Shown here: one piece after another, positions 15,538-24,022 of the stretch | Layout of the letters: each line of letters opens with the position of its first letter | Numbering within the stretch: position 1 is the stretch's first letter | NCBI GenBank assembly: GCA_039930945.1 | Contig: JBDTSW010000004.1 | Location: 1-44,479 of the forward strand | Origin: JBDTSW01 sp039930945 | Lineage (GTDB): Bacteria; Actinomycetota; Thermoleophilia; Solirubrobacterales; 70-9 | Length of the DNA stretch: 44,479 nucleotides | Direction: 5' to 3' | Position numbers and translations under genes: made by a program | Notes under the pieces: generated by a model | Seen by the model: only the letters and a program-made list of their open reading frames with translations | Told to the model about the DNA's origin: nothing | The model's database searches: none

Positions 15538-16509
15538 TTAGCCTTCGCGCGCCTTCCGTTTCTTCAGCTCCTTGCGGGCGGTGCGGGCGAAGCGCAGGGA
15601 TTTGCGGAAGTTCTCTCGCAGCATCTCGATCTGGGAGTCCGGGACCTCGAAGCCGCCGACGAGCTTGTGCGGCGCGAGCGCCCATCCCCGCCCGTCGCGA
15701 ACGAGGTCGCCACGCACCTGGAAGTTGCGCTGCCACTCGAAGTCGGGGCCGTGGCGGTGGGCGGTGACGCAGGCCGGCCCCGTCGTCAGCGGCAGCCCCG
15801 CCGGCTCGGCGCCGAGGCGCACCAGCCTCTCGCCGGCGGCGGCGGTGACATCCAGGCGGACGCTCAGTGGGAAGCCGTCGGGGGCGACCCAGGAGAGCAC
15901 CGCCTCCGGGTAGCGGTCACCGAGCTGCTCCAGGCGCGGATCCCAGGCGATCCTCCCGCCCGTCGCCGGCTCGTGCGGTTCCAGCGGCTCCTCGATGTGG
16001 CCCGAGCGCACCTCCTCGAGGTGGGCGTCGTGCAACTGCGGCGGATTGGTGACGTCGCCGTCGCCCCAGACGAAGACGCGCTCGGGCCGGATCCTGACGT
16101 AGATCCGGGTGTAGTACCAGGTCAGGAACCGGCGCATGAACGCCGGCGGGTGCCTGTCCTTGGTCGCGGGCAGCTTGGCGCCGGACTCGCGCCAGTAACG
16201 GTCCCGGTTGGCCTCGAGGTCGCGGTCGTCGACGTCGGCGATGCCCTGCACGAGGACCCTGGTGGCGGCACCGGTTCCCGAGCCGGTGGGGTCGGAGAAC
16301 AGCAGCGACACCCGGGGGTTGCGGCGGGCGTCCTCGGCCTTCTTCGGGTAGCCCAGGCCGGTCGTGATGTCGATCGTTGGGGCGCCCTGGTCGTAGTAGG
16401 GGGTGACCGGCCAGGTGATCGGCTGCTGGCGGGCGTCCACCGTCGTGTACTCGCAGGTGATGAAGCGGGCGAACGCCTCGCGCGCCTCGAGCGGCAGGCT
16501 GCTGGTCAT
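15538..16509 (-). CDS. FMN-binding split-barrel (pyridoxamine 5'-phosphate oxidase-like) protein
   Basis: The 323-residue protein has an N-terminal PNPOx-like split barrel (about 5-150: ITWPVTPYYDQGAPTIDITTGLG, then PRVSLLFSDPTGSG and RVLVQGIADVDD), the fold that binds FMN or F420. The second half repeats barrel-like strands (PEAVLSWVAPDGFPLSVRLDVTA), suggesting a tandem arrangement. The C-terminus is Lys/Arg-rich. The substrate is not evident. It follows a NUDIX gene by nine bases on the same strand and is probably co-transcribed with it. Confidence 0.82.
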   Translation of the reverse strand: MTSSLPLEAREAFARFITCEYTTVDARQQPITWPVTPYYDQGAPTIDITTGLGYPKKAEDARRNPRVSLLFSDPTGSGTGAATRVLVQGIADVDDRDLEANRDRYWRESGAKLPATKDRHPPAFMRRFLTWYYTRIYVRIRPERVFVWGDGDVTNPPQLHDAHLEEVRSGHIEEPLEPHEPATGGRIAWDPRLEQLGDRYPEAVLSWVAPDGFPLSVRLDVTAAAGERLVRLGAEPAGLPLTTGPACVTAHRHGPDFEWQRNFQVRGDLVRDGRGWALAPHKLVGGFEVPDSQIEMLRENFRKSLRFARTARKELKKRKAREG

Positions 16510-16518
16510 CGCTGGACC

Positions 16519-17142
16519 CTAGCCCTCTGTCGCCGGGTAGTCGGGATCGCCGGGCACGACGACGCGGAAGTCCTCGCGGGTGCCCAGCACCTTCGGCAGG
16601 ATCACCTCGACCTGGCGCCGGCGGCCGGCCGCGAGCAGCTCGTCGGCGGTCGAGAACTCGAGCATCCCCTCCAGGTCCCGGAGCGTCGGGAAGACAAGCT
16701 CCAGGTCATCCCTGGCGTGGCGCTCGAGGGCGTCGGCCGGGGCGAACCAGGCGACCTCGATGATCTCGGTCTCGTCGGGCGTGGGCGCCGAGTGGGGTGG
16801 GGCCAGCGCCACGTAGAAGCGGGTGTCGAAGCGCACCGGGACCGGCTCGGGCGTGATCCAGCGCGACCACGGGATCAGCTCGGCGTCGGCCGCGAGCTCG
16901 ACCCCGGCCTCCTCGCGGAGCTCACGCACGGCGCAGGCCCGGTGCGCGGCGTCCTCGTCGCGGCCCTCCGTGTCCTCGCGGTCCAGGGCGCCGCCGGGAA
17001 ACACCCAGACGCCCGGCATGAACCGGGCCTCGAGCGTGCGCCGGGCCAGCAGCACCTCGACTCCCCGGTCTCGGTGGCGGCCGCCGCGACGCAGCAGGAT
17101 GATCGTCGCGGCGGGCCGCGGAATGGCGGGCTCGCCGGTCAT
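16519..17142 (-). CDS. NUDIX hydrolase (NUDT19/CoA-diphosphatase-like group)
   Basis: This 207-residue protein contains the NUDIX helix RELREEAGVEL, whose glutamates bind the metal, preceded by FPGGALDRED and an insertion before the helix. The spacing and the AAHRACAVRELREEAG block resemble the NUDT7/NUDT19 type that hydrolyses CoA or acyl-CoA diphosphate bonds; given the acyl-CoA genes nearby this is attractive but unproven. It is the first gene of a two-gene minus-strand unit. Its ATG follows TAGATT by eight bases with no Shine-Dalgarno sequence, implying leaderless translation. Confidence 0.87.
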   Translation of the reverse strand: MTGEPAIPRPAATIILLRRGGRHRDRGVEVLLARRTLEARFMPGVWVFPGGALDREDTEGRDEDAAHRACAVRELREEAGVELAADAELIPWSRWITPEPVPVRFDTRFYVALAPPHSAPTPDETEIIEVAWFAPADALERHARDDLELVFPTLRDLEGMLEFSTADELLAAGRRRQVEVILPKVLGTREDFRVVVPGDPDYPATEG

Positions 17143-17150
17143 GGCTCCGG

Positions 17151-17156
17151 AATCTA
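17151..17156 (-). promoter_or_regulatory. -10 box of the NUDIX gene (leaderless)
   Basis: TAGATT on the minus strand ends eight bases before the NUDIX ATG. The whole divergent gap to the rubredoxin gene is only 36 bases, so both transcripts must begin at or close to their start codons. Confidence 0.45.
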
Positions 17157-17163
17157 TCCGCGA

Positions 17164-17169
17164 TACCCT
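17164..17169 (+). promoter_or_regulatory. -10 box of the rubredoxin gene
   Basis: TACCCT ends nine bases before the rubredoxin ATG. The same hexamer precedes two other leaderless starts, at 25545 and 31288. Confidence 0.4.
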
Positions 17170-17178
17170 GCCCCGTCG

Positions 17179-17364
17179 ATGGAGGCCTCAACGGAGACCG
17201 GGCAATTGTGGATGTGCACGTCCTGCGGGTTCATCTACGACCCCGACGACGGCGATCCCGATGGCGGCATCCCGCCCGGCACTTCGTTCGCCGAGATCCC
17301 CGAGACCTGGTTCTGCCCGGTCTGCGGCGCTCGCAAGTCGGACTTCGAGCCCTACGAGCCGTAG
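17179..17364 (+). CDS. Rubredoxin
   Basis: A 61-residue electron-transfer protein with one Fe(Cys)4 centre: C13-T-S-C16 and C46-P-V-C49, with the conserved GFIYDPDDGDPDGGIPPGT and WFCPVCGARKSDFE stretches. Rubredoxins donate electrons to alkane hydroxylases or peroxide/superoxide-reducing systems; no such partner is adjacent here. A frame open far upstream is spurious; the ATG at 17179 gives the normal N-terminus. The gene is divergent from the NUDIX gene. Confidence 0.96.
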   Translation: MEASTETGQLWMCTSCGFIYDPDDGDPDGGIPPGTSFAEIPETWFCPVCGARKSDFEPYEP

Positions 17365-17381
17365 GCGGAGCCCTTCCGCTA
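17362..17381. terminator. Hairpin carrying both stop codons of rubredoxin and bioA
   Basis: GCGGA (17365-17369) pairs with TCCGC (17375-17379) around GCCCT, and the flanking TAG and CTA, which are the two stop codons, extend the symmetry. As at 8041-8061, a convergent pair ends in one shared hairpin. No T-run is present. Confidence 0.35.
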
Positions 17382-18701
17382 GGCCGCGACCGGCAGCGGG
17401 CGCTCGCCGCCGCGGCCGTAGGCCGACGCGTGGGCGGCCTCGATCGACGCCGCCGTGATCGCGACCAGGCGACGAAGCTCGGCCTTGGAGATCACCAGCG
17501 GCGGCATCAGCACGACGGTGTCGCCGAGCGGGCGGATGATCGCGCCGCGCTGGCGCGCCTCGGCGGCGACGCGATTGCCCAGGCGCAGCCGCGCCTCGTG
17601 CTCGCCGAGGTCGATCCCGACCATGAAGCCACGGCCGCGCACCTCGGCCACCTCGTCCATCGCCGAAACCTCCGCCAGCAGCTCGGACAACAGCCTGATC
17701 TTCGGCTGCAGCCGCAGCATCGTGTCCTCGGTGTCGAAGGCCTCCAGGCTGGCCAGCGCGGCTGCGCAGGCCAGAGGGTTGCCGGTGAAGGTGTGCCCGT
17801 GGAAGAAGGTTCGGCCCTCGTCGGCGGCGCCGAGGAAGCCGTCGAAGACGCGCTCTGTTGTCAGGGTCGCGGCCAGCGGCATGTAGCCGCCCGTCAGCCC
17901 CTTGCCGAGGCAGAGGAAGTCGGGCGCCACCCGCTCCTGCTCGCAGGCGAACATCGTCCCGGTGCGGCCGAACCCGGTCGCGACCTCGTCGGCGATCAGG
18001 AAGACGTCGTAGCGGTCGCAGAGCTCGCGGACCCGGCGCAGGTAGCCGGGAGGCTGCACCCGGATCCCGGCCGCGCCCTGAACCAGCGGCTCGACGATCA
18101 CCGCGGCGATCTCCCCCGGGCGGAAGGCGAGCACCCCCTCGAGCGCCTCGGCGTCGCCGGGGTCGACCCGGTGGGAGTCGAACAGCAGCGGGCCGTAGGC
18201 GGAGTGGAAGAGGTCGATGCCGCCGACCGAGACCGCTCCGAGCGTGTCGCCGTGGTAGGCGTCGGTCAGGGTGACGAAGGAGGTTCGGCCACGCTCGCTG
18301 TCGCCCTGCTGCTGCCAGTATTGGAAGGCCATCTTCAGGGCGATCTCGGTCGCGGCTGAGCCCGAGTCCGAGTAGAAGACCCGGCTGAGGCCGGGCGGGA
18401 CAATCTCGGCCAGCCGGGCGGCCAGCTCGGCGGCGCCCGAGTGGGTGAGCCCGAGCATGGTCGAGTGGGCGACCCGGTCGAGCTGCTCGCGGATCGCGGC
18501 GTCGATCAGCGGGTGGCGGTGCCCGTGGACGTTGCACCACAGCGAGGAGACCCCGTCGATGTAGCGCCGGCCCTGCGAGTCGATCAGATCGGTGCCCTCC
18601 GCCGACTCGATCGCCAAGGGCTCCGCTTCGCCCCAGTCGCGATGCTGCGTGAACGGGTGCCAGAGGTGTCGCTGATCAAGCTCGCTGATCTGCTCCGACA
18701 T
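17379..18701 (-). CDS. bioA: Adenosylmethionine-8-amino-7-oxononanoate aminotransferase
   Basis: BioA makes 7,8-diaminopelargonate from KAPA, using S-adenosylmethionine as amino donor and PLP as cofactor. The 440-residue protein starts MSEQISELDQRHLWHPFTQ, with the BioA-specific HLWHPFTQ motif, and has D238 in ADEVATGFGRTG and the PLP lysine K267 in LGKGLTGGYMPL. The ATG at 18701 is chosen; the frame extends upstream into unrelated sequence. TAGGGT 11 bases before the ATG may be its -10 box. It is on the same strand as bioBFD but separated from them by a plus-strand MarR/MFS/secreted-protein block of about 2.7 kb. Confidence 0.95.
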   Translation of the reverse strand: MSEQISELDQRHLWHPFTQHRDWGEAEPLAIESAEGTDLIDSQGRRYIDGVSSLWCNVHGHRHPLIDAAIREQLDRVAHSTMLGLTHSGAAELAARLAEIVPPGLSRVFYSDSGSAATEIALKMAFQYWQQQGDSERGRTSFVTLTDAYHGDTLGAVSVGGIDLFHSAYGPLLFDSHRVDPGDAEALEGVLAFRPGEIAAVIVEPLVQGAAGIRVQPPGYLRRVRELCDRYDVFLIADEVATGFGRTGTMFACEQERVAPDFLCLGKGLTGGYMPLAATLTTERVFDGFLGAADEGRTFFHGHTFTGNPLACAAALASLEAFDTEDTMLRLQPKIRLLSELLAEVSAMDEVAEVRGRGFMVGIDLGEHEARLRLGNRVAAEARQRGAIIRPLGDTVVLMPPLVISKAELRRLVAITAASIEAAHASAYGRGGERPLPVAA

Positions 18702-18783
18702 GAACCGGGCCGACCCTAGACCGAGCTTCGGCGGCAATCGTGGTCGTCTGTGACGCACCGCACGCAAGTTCCACTTGAGGAAC

Positions 18784-18801
18784 AGTTGCGAAACTGCAAC
18801 T
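18784..18801. promoter_or_regulatory. MarR-type operator
   Basis: AGTTGC and GCAACT form a perfect 6-base inverted repeat with a 6-base spacer, the TTGC-N6-GCAA arrangement of many MarR operators. It abuts and shares one base with the -10 box of the marR-efflux operon, so binding would block transcription. Autoregulation by the adjacent MarR protein is inferred. Confidence 0.55.
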
Positions 18802-18806
18802 ATATT
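18801..18806 (+). promoter_or_regulatory. -10 box of the marR-MFS operon
   Basis: TATATT matches the consensus at 5 of 6 positions and ends four bases before the GTG start, so the message has essentially no leader. A TTGAGG at 18775 is 20 bases upstream and is a poor -35 candidate. Confidence 0.5.
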
Positions 18807-18810
18807 CAGG

Positions 18811-19335
18811 GTGCAGGCACCCACCGTCAAGACCCCTCCCCGGGACGCGCGCCTCAGCGCCGCCGACCGCGAGCTCGGCTACCGGCTCGGCGCGGTGATG
18901 TTGCGTTGCCTCAGCGGCGACAGCGGCTCGGTGATCCGCACGCTCGACGAGAGCGGCCTCAGCTTCAGCCAGATGAAGGTCCTTGTCACCCTCGCCGGGG
19001 AGCGCGACGAGCCGCTCACCGTCAACGGCCTCGCCGACCTCCTGGGCCTCTCGCTCGCCTCGACGAGCCGCGCGGTCGACGGCCTCGTCAAGCGCGACCT
19101 CGTGCTGCGCGTCGAGGACGACCGCGACCGCAGGGTCAGGCGCCTGTCGCCGACCACCGACGGGCGTCGGCTCTCCGACCGAATTCTTTCCGCGCGCCTC
19201 GAGGGACTGGGGCGGTTCGCCGCTTCGCTGGGCGAAGAGGAGCGCGACAGGCTCGAGCAGGCGCTCGAACTGCTCCTGCGGCGCGACGAGATCGCCGTCA
19301 TCTACCGCCAGTACCGCCAGGGCCCGCAGCGATGA
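18811..19335 (+). CDS. MarR family transcriptional regulator
   Basis: The 174-residue winged-helix repressor has the MarR core: a recognition helix region (TVNGLADLLGLSLASTSRAV) followed by the wing (KRDLVLRVEDDRDRRVRRL) and dimerisation helices. GTG 18811 is chosen over TTG 18775 because the latter lies upstream of the operator and -10 box. Its stop overlaps the ATG of the efflux pump gene (ATGA). The arrangement is typical of a drug-responsive repressor controlling its own operon and the pump; the inducer is unknown. Confidence 0.92.
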   Translation: MQAPTVKTPPRDARLSAADRELGYRLGAVMLRCLSGDSGSVIRTLDESGLSFSQMKVLVTLAGERDEPLTVNGLADLLGLSLASTSRAVDGLVKRDLVLRVEDDRDRRVRRLSPTTDGRRLSDRILSARLEGLGRFAASLGEEERDRLEQALELLLRRDEIAVIYRQYRQGPQR

Positions 19336-20927
19336 CCCGTTACCGGCACCTGATCACCGAGTCCAACTCGAAGTGGTGGACGCTCGCAGCGATGTGCTTC
19401 GCGCTGTTCATGATCATGCTCGACAACACCGTCGTCAACGTCGCGCTGCCGTCGATTCAGCGCGATCTCGGGTCGACGATCTCGGGCCTGGAGTGGACGG
19501 TCAACGGCTACACGCTCACCTTCGCCGTGCTGCTGGCGACGGGCGGCCGCCTGGGAGACATCTTCGGGCGCCGCCGGGCCTTCCTGATCGGGGTGATCCT
19601 CTTCGCTACGTCCTCGGCGACCGCCGGCCTCGCCCCGGACACGACCGCGCTGATCGTCAGCCGCGTCATCCAGGGCGTCGGCGCGGCGCTGATGATGCCG
19701 GCGACGCTCTCGATCATCACCAACGCCTTCGCCGCGCACGAGCGCGGCAAGGCGATCGGCACCTGGGCCGGAGTCTCGGCGCTGGCGCTGGCGATCGGGC
19801 CGGTGCTCGGCGGGTTCCTGACCGAGCACGTCTCCTGGCGGGCGATCTTCTACCTGAACGTGCCGGTTGCGGTGGTCGCCGTGATCGCCACCCTCTTCGC
19901 CGTCCGCGAGTCGCGCGACGAGACGGTCGGCCGCGAGGTCGACTACGCCGGCGTCGCCGCCCTCACCGCCGGGCTGACCGCGCTCGTCCTGGCGCTGATC
20001 GAGGGCAACTCGTGGGGCTGGGGCTCGCCCGAGATCATCGGCCTGTTCGCGCTCGCCGTGGTCGGCCTTGGCGCCTTCGTCGTGATCGAGCAGCGAGTCA
20101 GGTTCCCGACGGTCGAGTTCAAGCTGTTCGCCAGCCGCGACTTCGTCGGCGCCAACCTGGTCGCCCTGGTCGTCACCTTCGCGATGCTCGCCCAGTTCTT
20201 CTTCATCGCCCTATACATGCAGAACATCCTCGGGCTCTCCCCGCTCGAGGCGGGCGTCCGCTTCCTCCCGGCGACCCTGATGATCGTCGTCATCGCCCCA
20301 CTCGCCGGCCGGCTGACGGACCGCATCGGGGCGCGCTTGCCGATCGCCGTCGGGCTGGCGCTGGTGAGCGCCTCGCTCTACTTGCTGACGCGGATCACCC
20401 TCGAGACCACCTACTCGCACCTGCTGCCCTCGTTCATCCTCATCGGGATCGGGATGGCGCTGGTGATGTCGCCGATGTCGACGGCGGCGATGAACGCGGT
20501 GGTCCCGGAGAAGGCGGGAATCGCGTCGGGGATCCTCTCGATGAGCCGGATGGTCGGCGGCACCCTCGGTGTCGCCGTGATCGGGGCCGTCTTCCAGGGG
20601 GGCGCGCGATCTCGCCTCAACGACTCGCTCGCGGGCCTGCCGGTGACCGCCGCCCAGCGCGACGAGGTCGCGCACAACCTCGCCGGCGGCGCCTCGGCCC
20701 CGCCGGCCAGGCTCGACGCCGATCAGGCCGGCCAGGTCGCGCAGGCCAGCCACGACGCCTTCATCGGCGCTTTCGCCTCCTCGATGAAGGTGACGACCGC
20801 GCTTGCGGCCGTCGGCGTCGTCGTCGCCCTCAGCCTGATGAGCTCGAAGCGCGCCGAGCCCGCCGCTGGGGCCGAGGCCGAGGCGGAAAGCTCGCTCACT
20901 CCCTACGGAGAGCTCGCCCGAAGCTGA
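19332..20927 (+). CDS. MFS drug efflux transporter, DHA2 (EmrB/QacA) type
   Basis: A 531-residue proton-coupled multidrug transporter with about 14 membrane helices. The first helix has the DHA2 motif LDNTVVNVALPSI (motif D1), motif A is GGRLGDIFGRRRAF, and motif C is seen in ALAIGPVLGGFL. The loop before the last helix is long and Ala-rich, and the tail is acidic. The ATG overlaps the marR stop, so expression follows the repressor. Export of hydrophobic toxic compounds is inferred from the family and regulator. Confidence 0.93.
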   Translation: MTRYRHLITESNSKWWTLAAMCFALFMIMLDNTVVNVALPSIQRDLGSTISGLEWTVNGYTLTFAVLLATGGRLGDIFGRRRAFLIGVILFATSSATAGLAPDTTALIVSRVIQGVGAALMMPATLSIITNAFAAHERGKAIGTWAGVSALALAIGPVLGGFLTEHVSWRAIFYLNVPVAVVAVIATLFAVRESRDETVGREVDYAGVAALTAGLTALVLALIEGNSWGWGSPEIIGLFALAVVGLGAFVVIEQRVRFPTVEFKLFASRDFVGANLVALVVTFAMLAQFFFIALYMQNILGLSPLEAGVRFLPATLMIVVIAPLAGRLTDRIGARLPIAVGLALVSASLYLLTRITLETTYSHLLPSFILIGIGMALVMSPMSTAAMNAVVPEKAGIASGILSMSRMVGGTLGVAVIGAVFQGGARSRLNDSLAGLPVTAAQRDEVAHNLAGGASAPPARLDADQAGQVAQASHDAFIGAFASSMKVTTALAAVGVVVALSLMSSKRAEPAAGAEAEAESSLTPYGELARS

Positions 20928-20938
20928 GGCAACCCGGG

Positions 20939-20944
20939 TAGCCT
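20939..20944 (+). promoter_or_regulatory. -10 box of the secreted-protein gene (leaderless)
   Basis: TAGCCT occupies exactly -12 to -7 relative to the ATG at 20951, the expected geometry for a transcript beginning on the start codon. The same hexamer precedes glpK and bioB. Confidence 0.5.
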
Positions 20945-20950
20945 TAAGCG

Positions 20951-21481
20951 ATGCGCCTGCCTCGCCTCAGCTACGCGAACGTCGTCTCCACCGTCGCGCT
21001 CTTCGCCGCTATCGCGGGCGGCACGGCGATCGCCGTTGGAGGCGGCAACGCAGCCAGCGTCGACGGGGTCAGCGCCAAGAAGCTCTCCTTCGTCAAGAAC
21101 GCGAAGCCGGCGCCCGTCTCGTTCAAGACCTTCTTCAAGCTGGGCGGCTTGAAGCTTCAGGGGCGCTGCTTCGAGCAGAGCGGTTTCCACCTGGAGGAGC
21201 GGGCCGTGAGCAGGCGCAAGAATGCCGAGATCCACATCGCGGTGGTCGGGTTCAACCAGGGGACGCCGGACGTCGAGTACGTGACCGACGTCAACTTCGA
21301 CCGAGGCGACAAGCTGCCGATCCCCGAGACGATCCAGGGGAACGCCACCGAGATCACGCTCACCCTCTCCACGCCCGGCGGCTCCCACGTCAGCGCCGTG
21401 TTCCAGCGCAACCTCTCCGGAGGCACCCTCGGCGGCAAGAAGAGGTGCCTGATCGGCGGTACCGCGACCTACGCTCCCTAG
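20951..21481 (+). CDS. Secreted protein of unknown function
   Basis: This 176-residue protein has a signal-like N-terminus, MRLPRLSYANVVSTVALFAA, with a basic start, a hydrophobic core and a small-residue region near residue 35. The 'YANVVSTVALFAAIAGGTA' type of N-terminus recurs in secreted proteins of Thermoleophilia, as far as I know. The mature part contains many strands and two cysteines (near 75 and 166) that could form a disulfide. I see no catalytic motif. It is the last gene of the plus-strand block; its TAG stop overlaps the bioD stop on the other strand through a shared CTAG. Confidence 0.78.
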   Translation: MRLPRLSYANVVSTVALFAAIAGGTAIAVGGGNAASVDGVSAKKLSFVKNAKPAPVSFKTFFKLGGLKLQGRCFEQSGFHLEERAVSRRKNAEIHIAVVGFNQGTPDVEYVTDVNFDRGDKLPIPETIQGNATEITLTLSTPGGSHVSAVFQRNLSGGTLGGKKRCLIGGTATYAP

Positions 21482-22137
21482 CGCCCGAGGTGCAGCGCGG
21501 GCCAACCGGCCGGGTCGTCCAGCGCCAGCGGCGGCAGCACCTCCACCGCCACGCCACCCAGGCGGGCGATCACCTCGCGGTTGGAGCGCTCGACCTCGGT
21601 CGGACAGTGGGGCCACGGGGTCAGCACCACGGCCGCGATCTCCAGGCCCGCCGAGCGCACAGACTCGATCGTCAGCAGGGTGTGGTTGATCGTCCCCAGC
21701 CCGGGCCCGGCGGCGATCACCACCGGCAGGTCGAGGTCGCGCGCCAGGTCGCGGACCAGGTAGGAGGCCGTCAGCGGCACGAGGAATCCCCCAACGCCCT
21801 CGCAGACGACGACATCGGCGCCGTCGGCGGCCTCCTGCGCCACCTGTCGCAGCCGGGCCGGGTCGATCGTCTCCGAGGCGAGCTCGGCGCCCAGGTGCGG
21901 AGCGACCGCCGGGCCGTAGCGGTACGGGGCGATCTCGTCGTCGGACTGCTCCGAGCAAGCGGCGAAGCGCAGCAGCTCGTGGTCCGGCGCAACCGCTCCC
22001 TGGGTGTCGAGGCCGGTCACCGCCGGCTTGAACACGCCGACGCGCTCGCCCGCGGATGCCAGCGTACGGGCTACCGTCGCCGCGACCACCGTCTTGCCGA
22101 CCTCGGTGCCGGTGCCGGTGACGAAGACGCCGCGCAT
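21478..22137 (-). CDS. bioD: Dethiobiotin synthetase
   Basis: BioD closes the ureido ring of dethiobiotin from DAPA, CO2 and ATP. The 219-residue protein begins MRGVFVTGTGTEVGKT, with the P-loop at residues 8-16, and keeps the FKPAVTG substrate lysine segment and the EGVGGFLVPL motif. The start is set by TGATG overlap with the preceding MBL-fold gene, so the two are co-translated. It is the last gene of the bioB-bioF-MBL-bioD group. Its stop overlaps that of the convergent secreted-protein gene. Confidence 0.95.
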   Translation of the reverse strand: MRGVFVTGTGTEVGKTVVAATVARTLASAGERVGVFKPAVTGLDTQGAVAPDHELLRFAACSEQSDDEIAPYRYGPAVAPHLGAELASETIDPARLRQVAQEAADGADVVVCEGVGGFLVPLTASYLVRDLARDLDLPVVIAAGPGLGTINHTLLTIESVRSAGLEIAAVVLTPWPHCPTEVERSNREVIARLGGVAVEVLPPLALDDPAGWPALHLGR

Positions 22138-22757
22138 CAGCCCAGCGCCCTGCGGATCGCGGCTGTGCCGTCGCTGAGGACGGGGTCGCCGTGGGAGACG
22201 AGAACCCGTTCGGGATCGAGGTCGAGCAGCGGCCGCAACGACTCCCGCAGCTCGCCGACCCCGATCCCGCTGTCGAGGTAGCCGAGCCACGACTCCGGGC
22301 AGATGCGCACGCCGCCTCGGCCATCGCCCATCAAGCGGTCGCCGCAGACGAGGGCACGCGGCTCGGCGAGCCAGAACATCGTCTCCCCGGCCCCGCGGAT
22401 CGGGATCGCCTCGACCCCCTCCGGCAGGGCCTCGCGCGAGCGCGAGGTCGAGGCCGCGTAGCGCCGGACGACCGCGTCGCGGCTGCGCCGGTGCCACTTG
22501 ATCGTGCTCAGCGCGGCTACCCGGCCGTTCGCGGCGGAGGCCCGCTCGTCGATCCACGACCACAGCGAGTCGCCACCCTCGGGGACGAGGGCGTCGATCA
22601 CGACGAGCCCACCCGGGGACTGATAGGCGACGCTGCCGACCTCGCGCGGCCAGTCGGCCGTGGATCCAGACTTGGCGCCCGCAATCCACTCCGGGTGGCG
22701 CGCAGTCCAGCGCCACAGGCCGGGGGCGATCTCGGTGATGTCGGCCGCAGGCAGCAT
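22137..22757 (-). CDS. Metallo-beta-lactamase-fold-like protein inside the biotin operon
   Basis: A 206-residue protein with an MBL-like layout: LWRWTARHPEW, VIDALVPEGGDSLWSWI, then LSTIKWHRRSRDAVV where MBL enzymes have the HxHxDH zinc motif, CGDRLMGDG, and VLVSHGDPV near the end. The canonical HxHxDH is degenerate (only one His in that stretch), so zinc binding is doubtful and a binding or non-classical role is possible. The start follows bioF by 47 bases, with a TAGGTT box that could be an internal promoter. Its stop overlaps the bioD start. A biotin-related role is inferred only from this context. Confidence 0.72.
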   Translation of the reverse strand: MLPAADITEIAPGLWRWTARHPEWIAGAKSGSTADWPREVGSVAYQSPGGLVVIDALVPEGGDSLWSWIDERASAANGRVAALSTIKWHRRSRDAVVRRYAASTSRSREALPEGVEAIPIRGAGETMFWLAEPRALVCGDRLMGDGRGGVRICPESWLGYLDSGIGVGELRESLRPLLDLDPERVLVSHGDPVLSDGTAAIRRALG

Positions 22758-22804
22758 CAGGCAGGCTGCAAGAACCTATCCCGATCAGATCAGGGACTCG
22801 GCGA

Positions 22805-24018
<1,214 letters not shown>

Positions 24019-24022
<4 letters not shown>

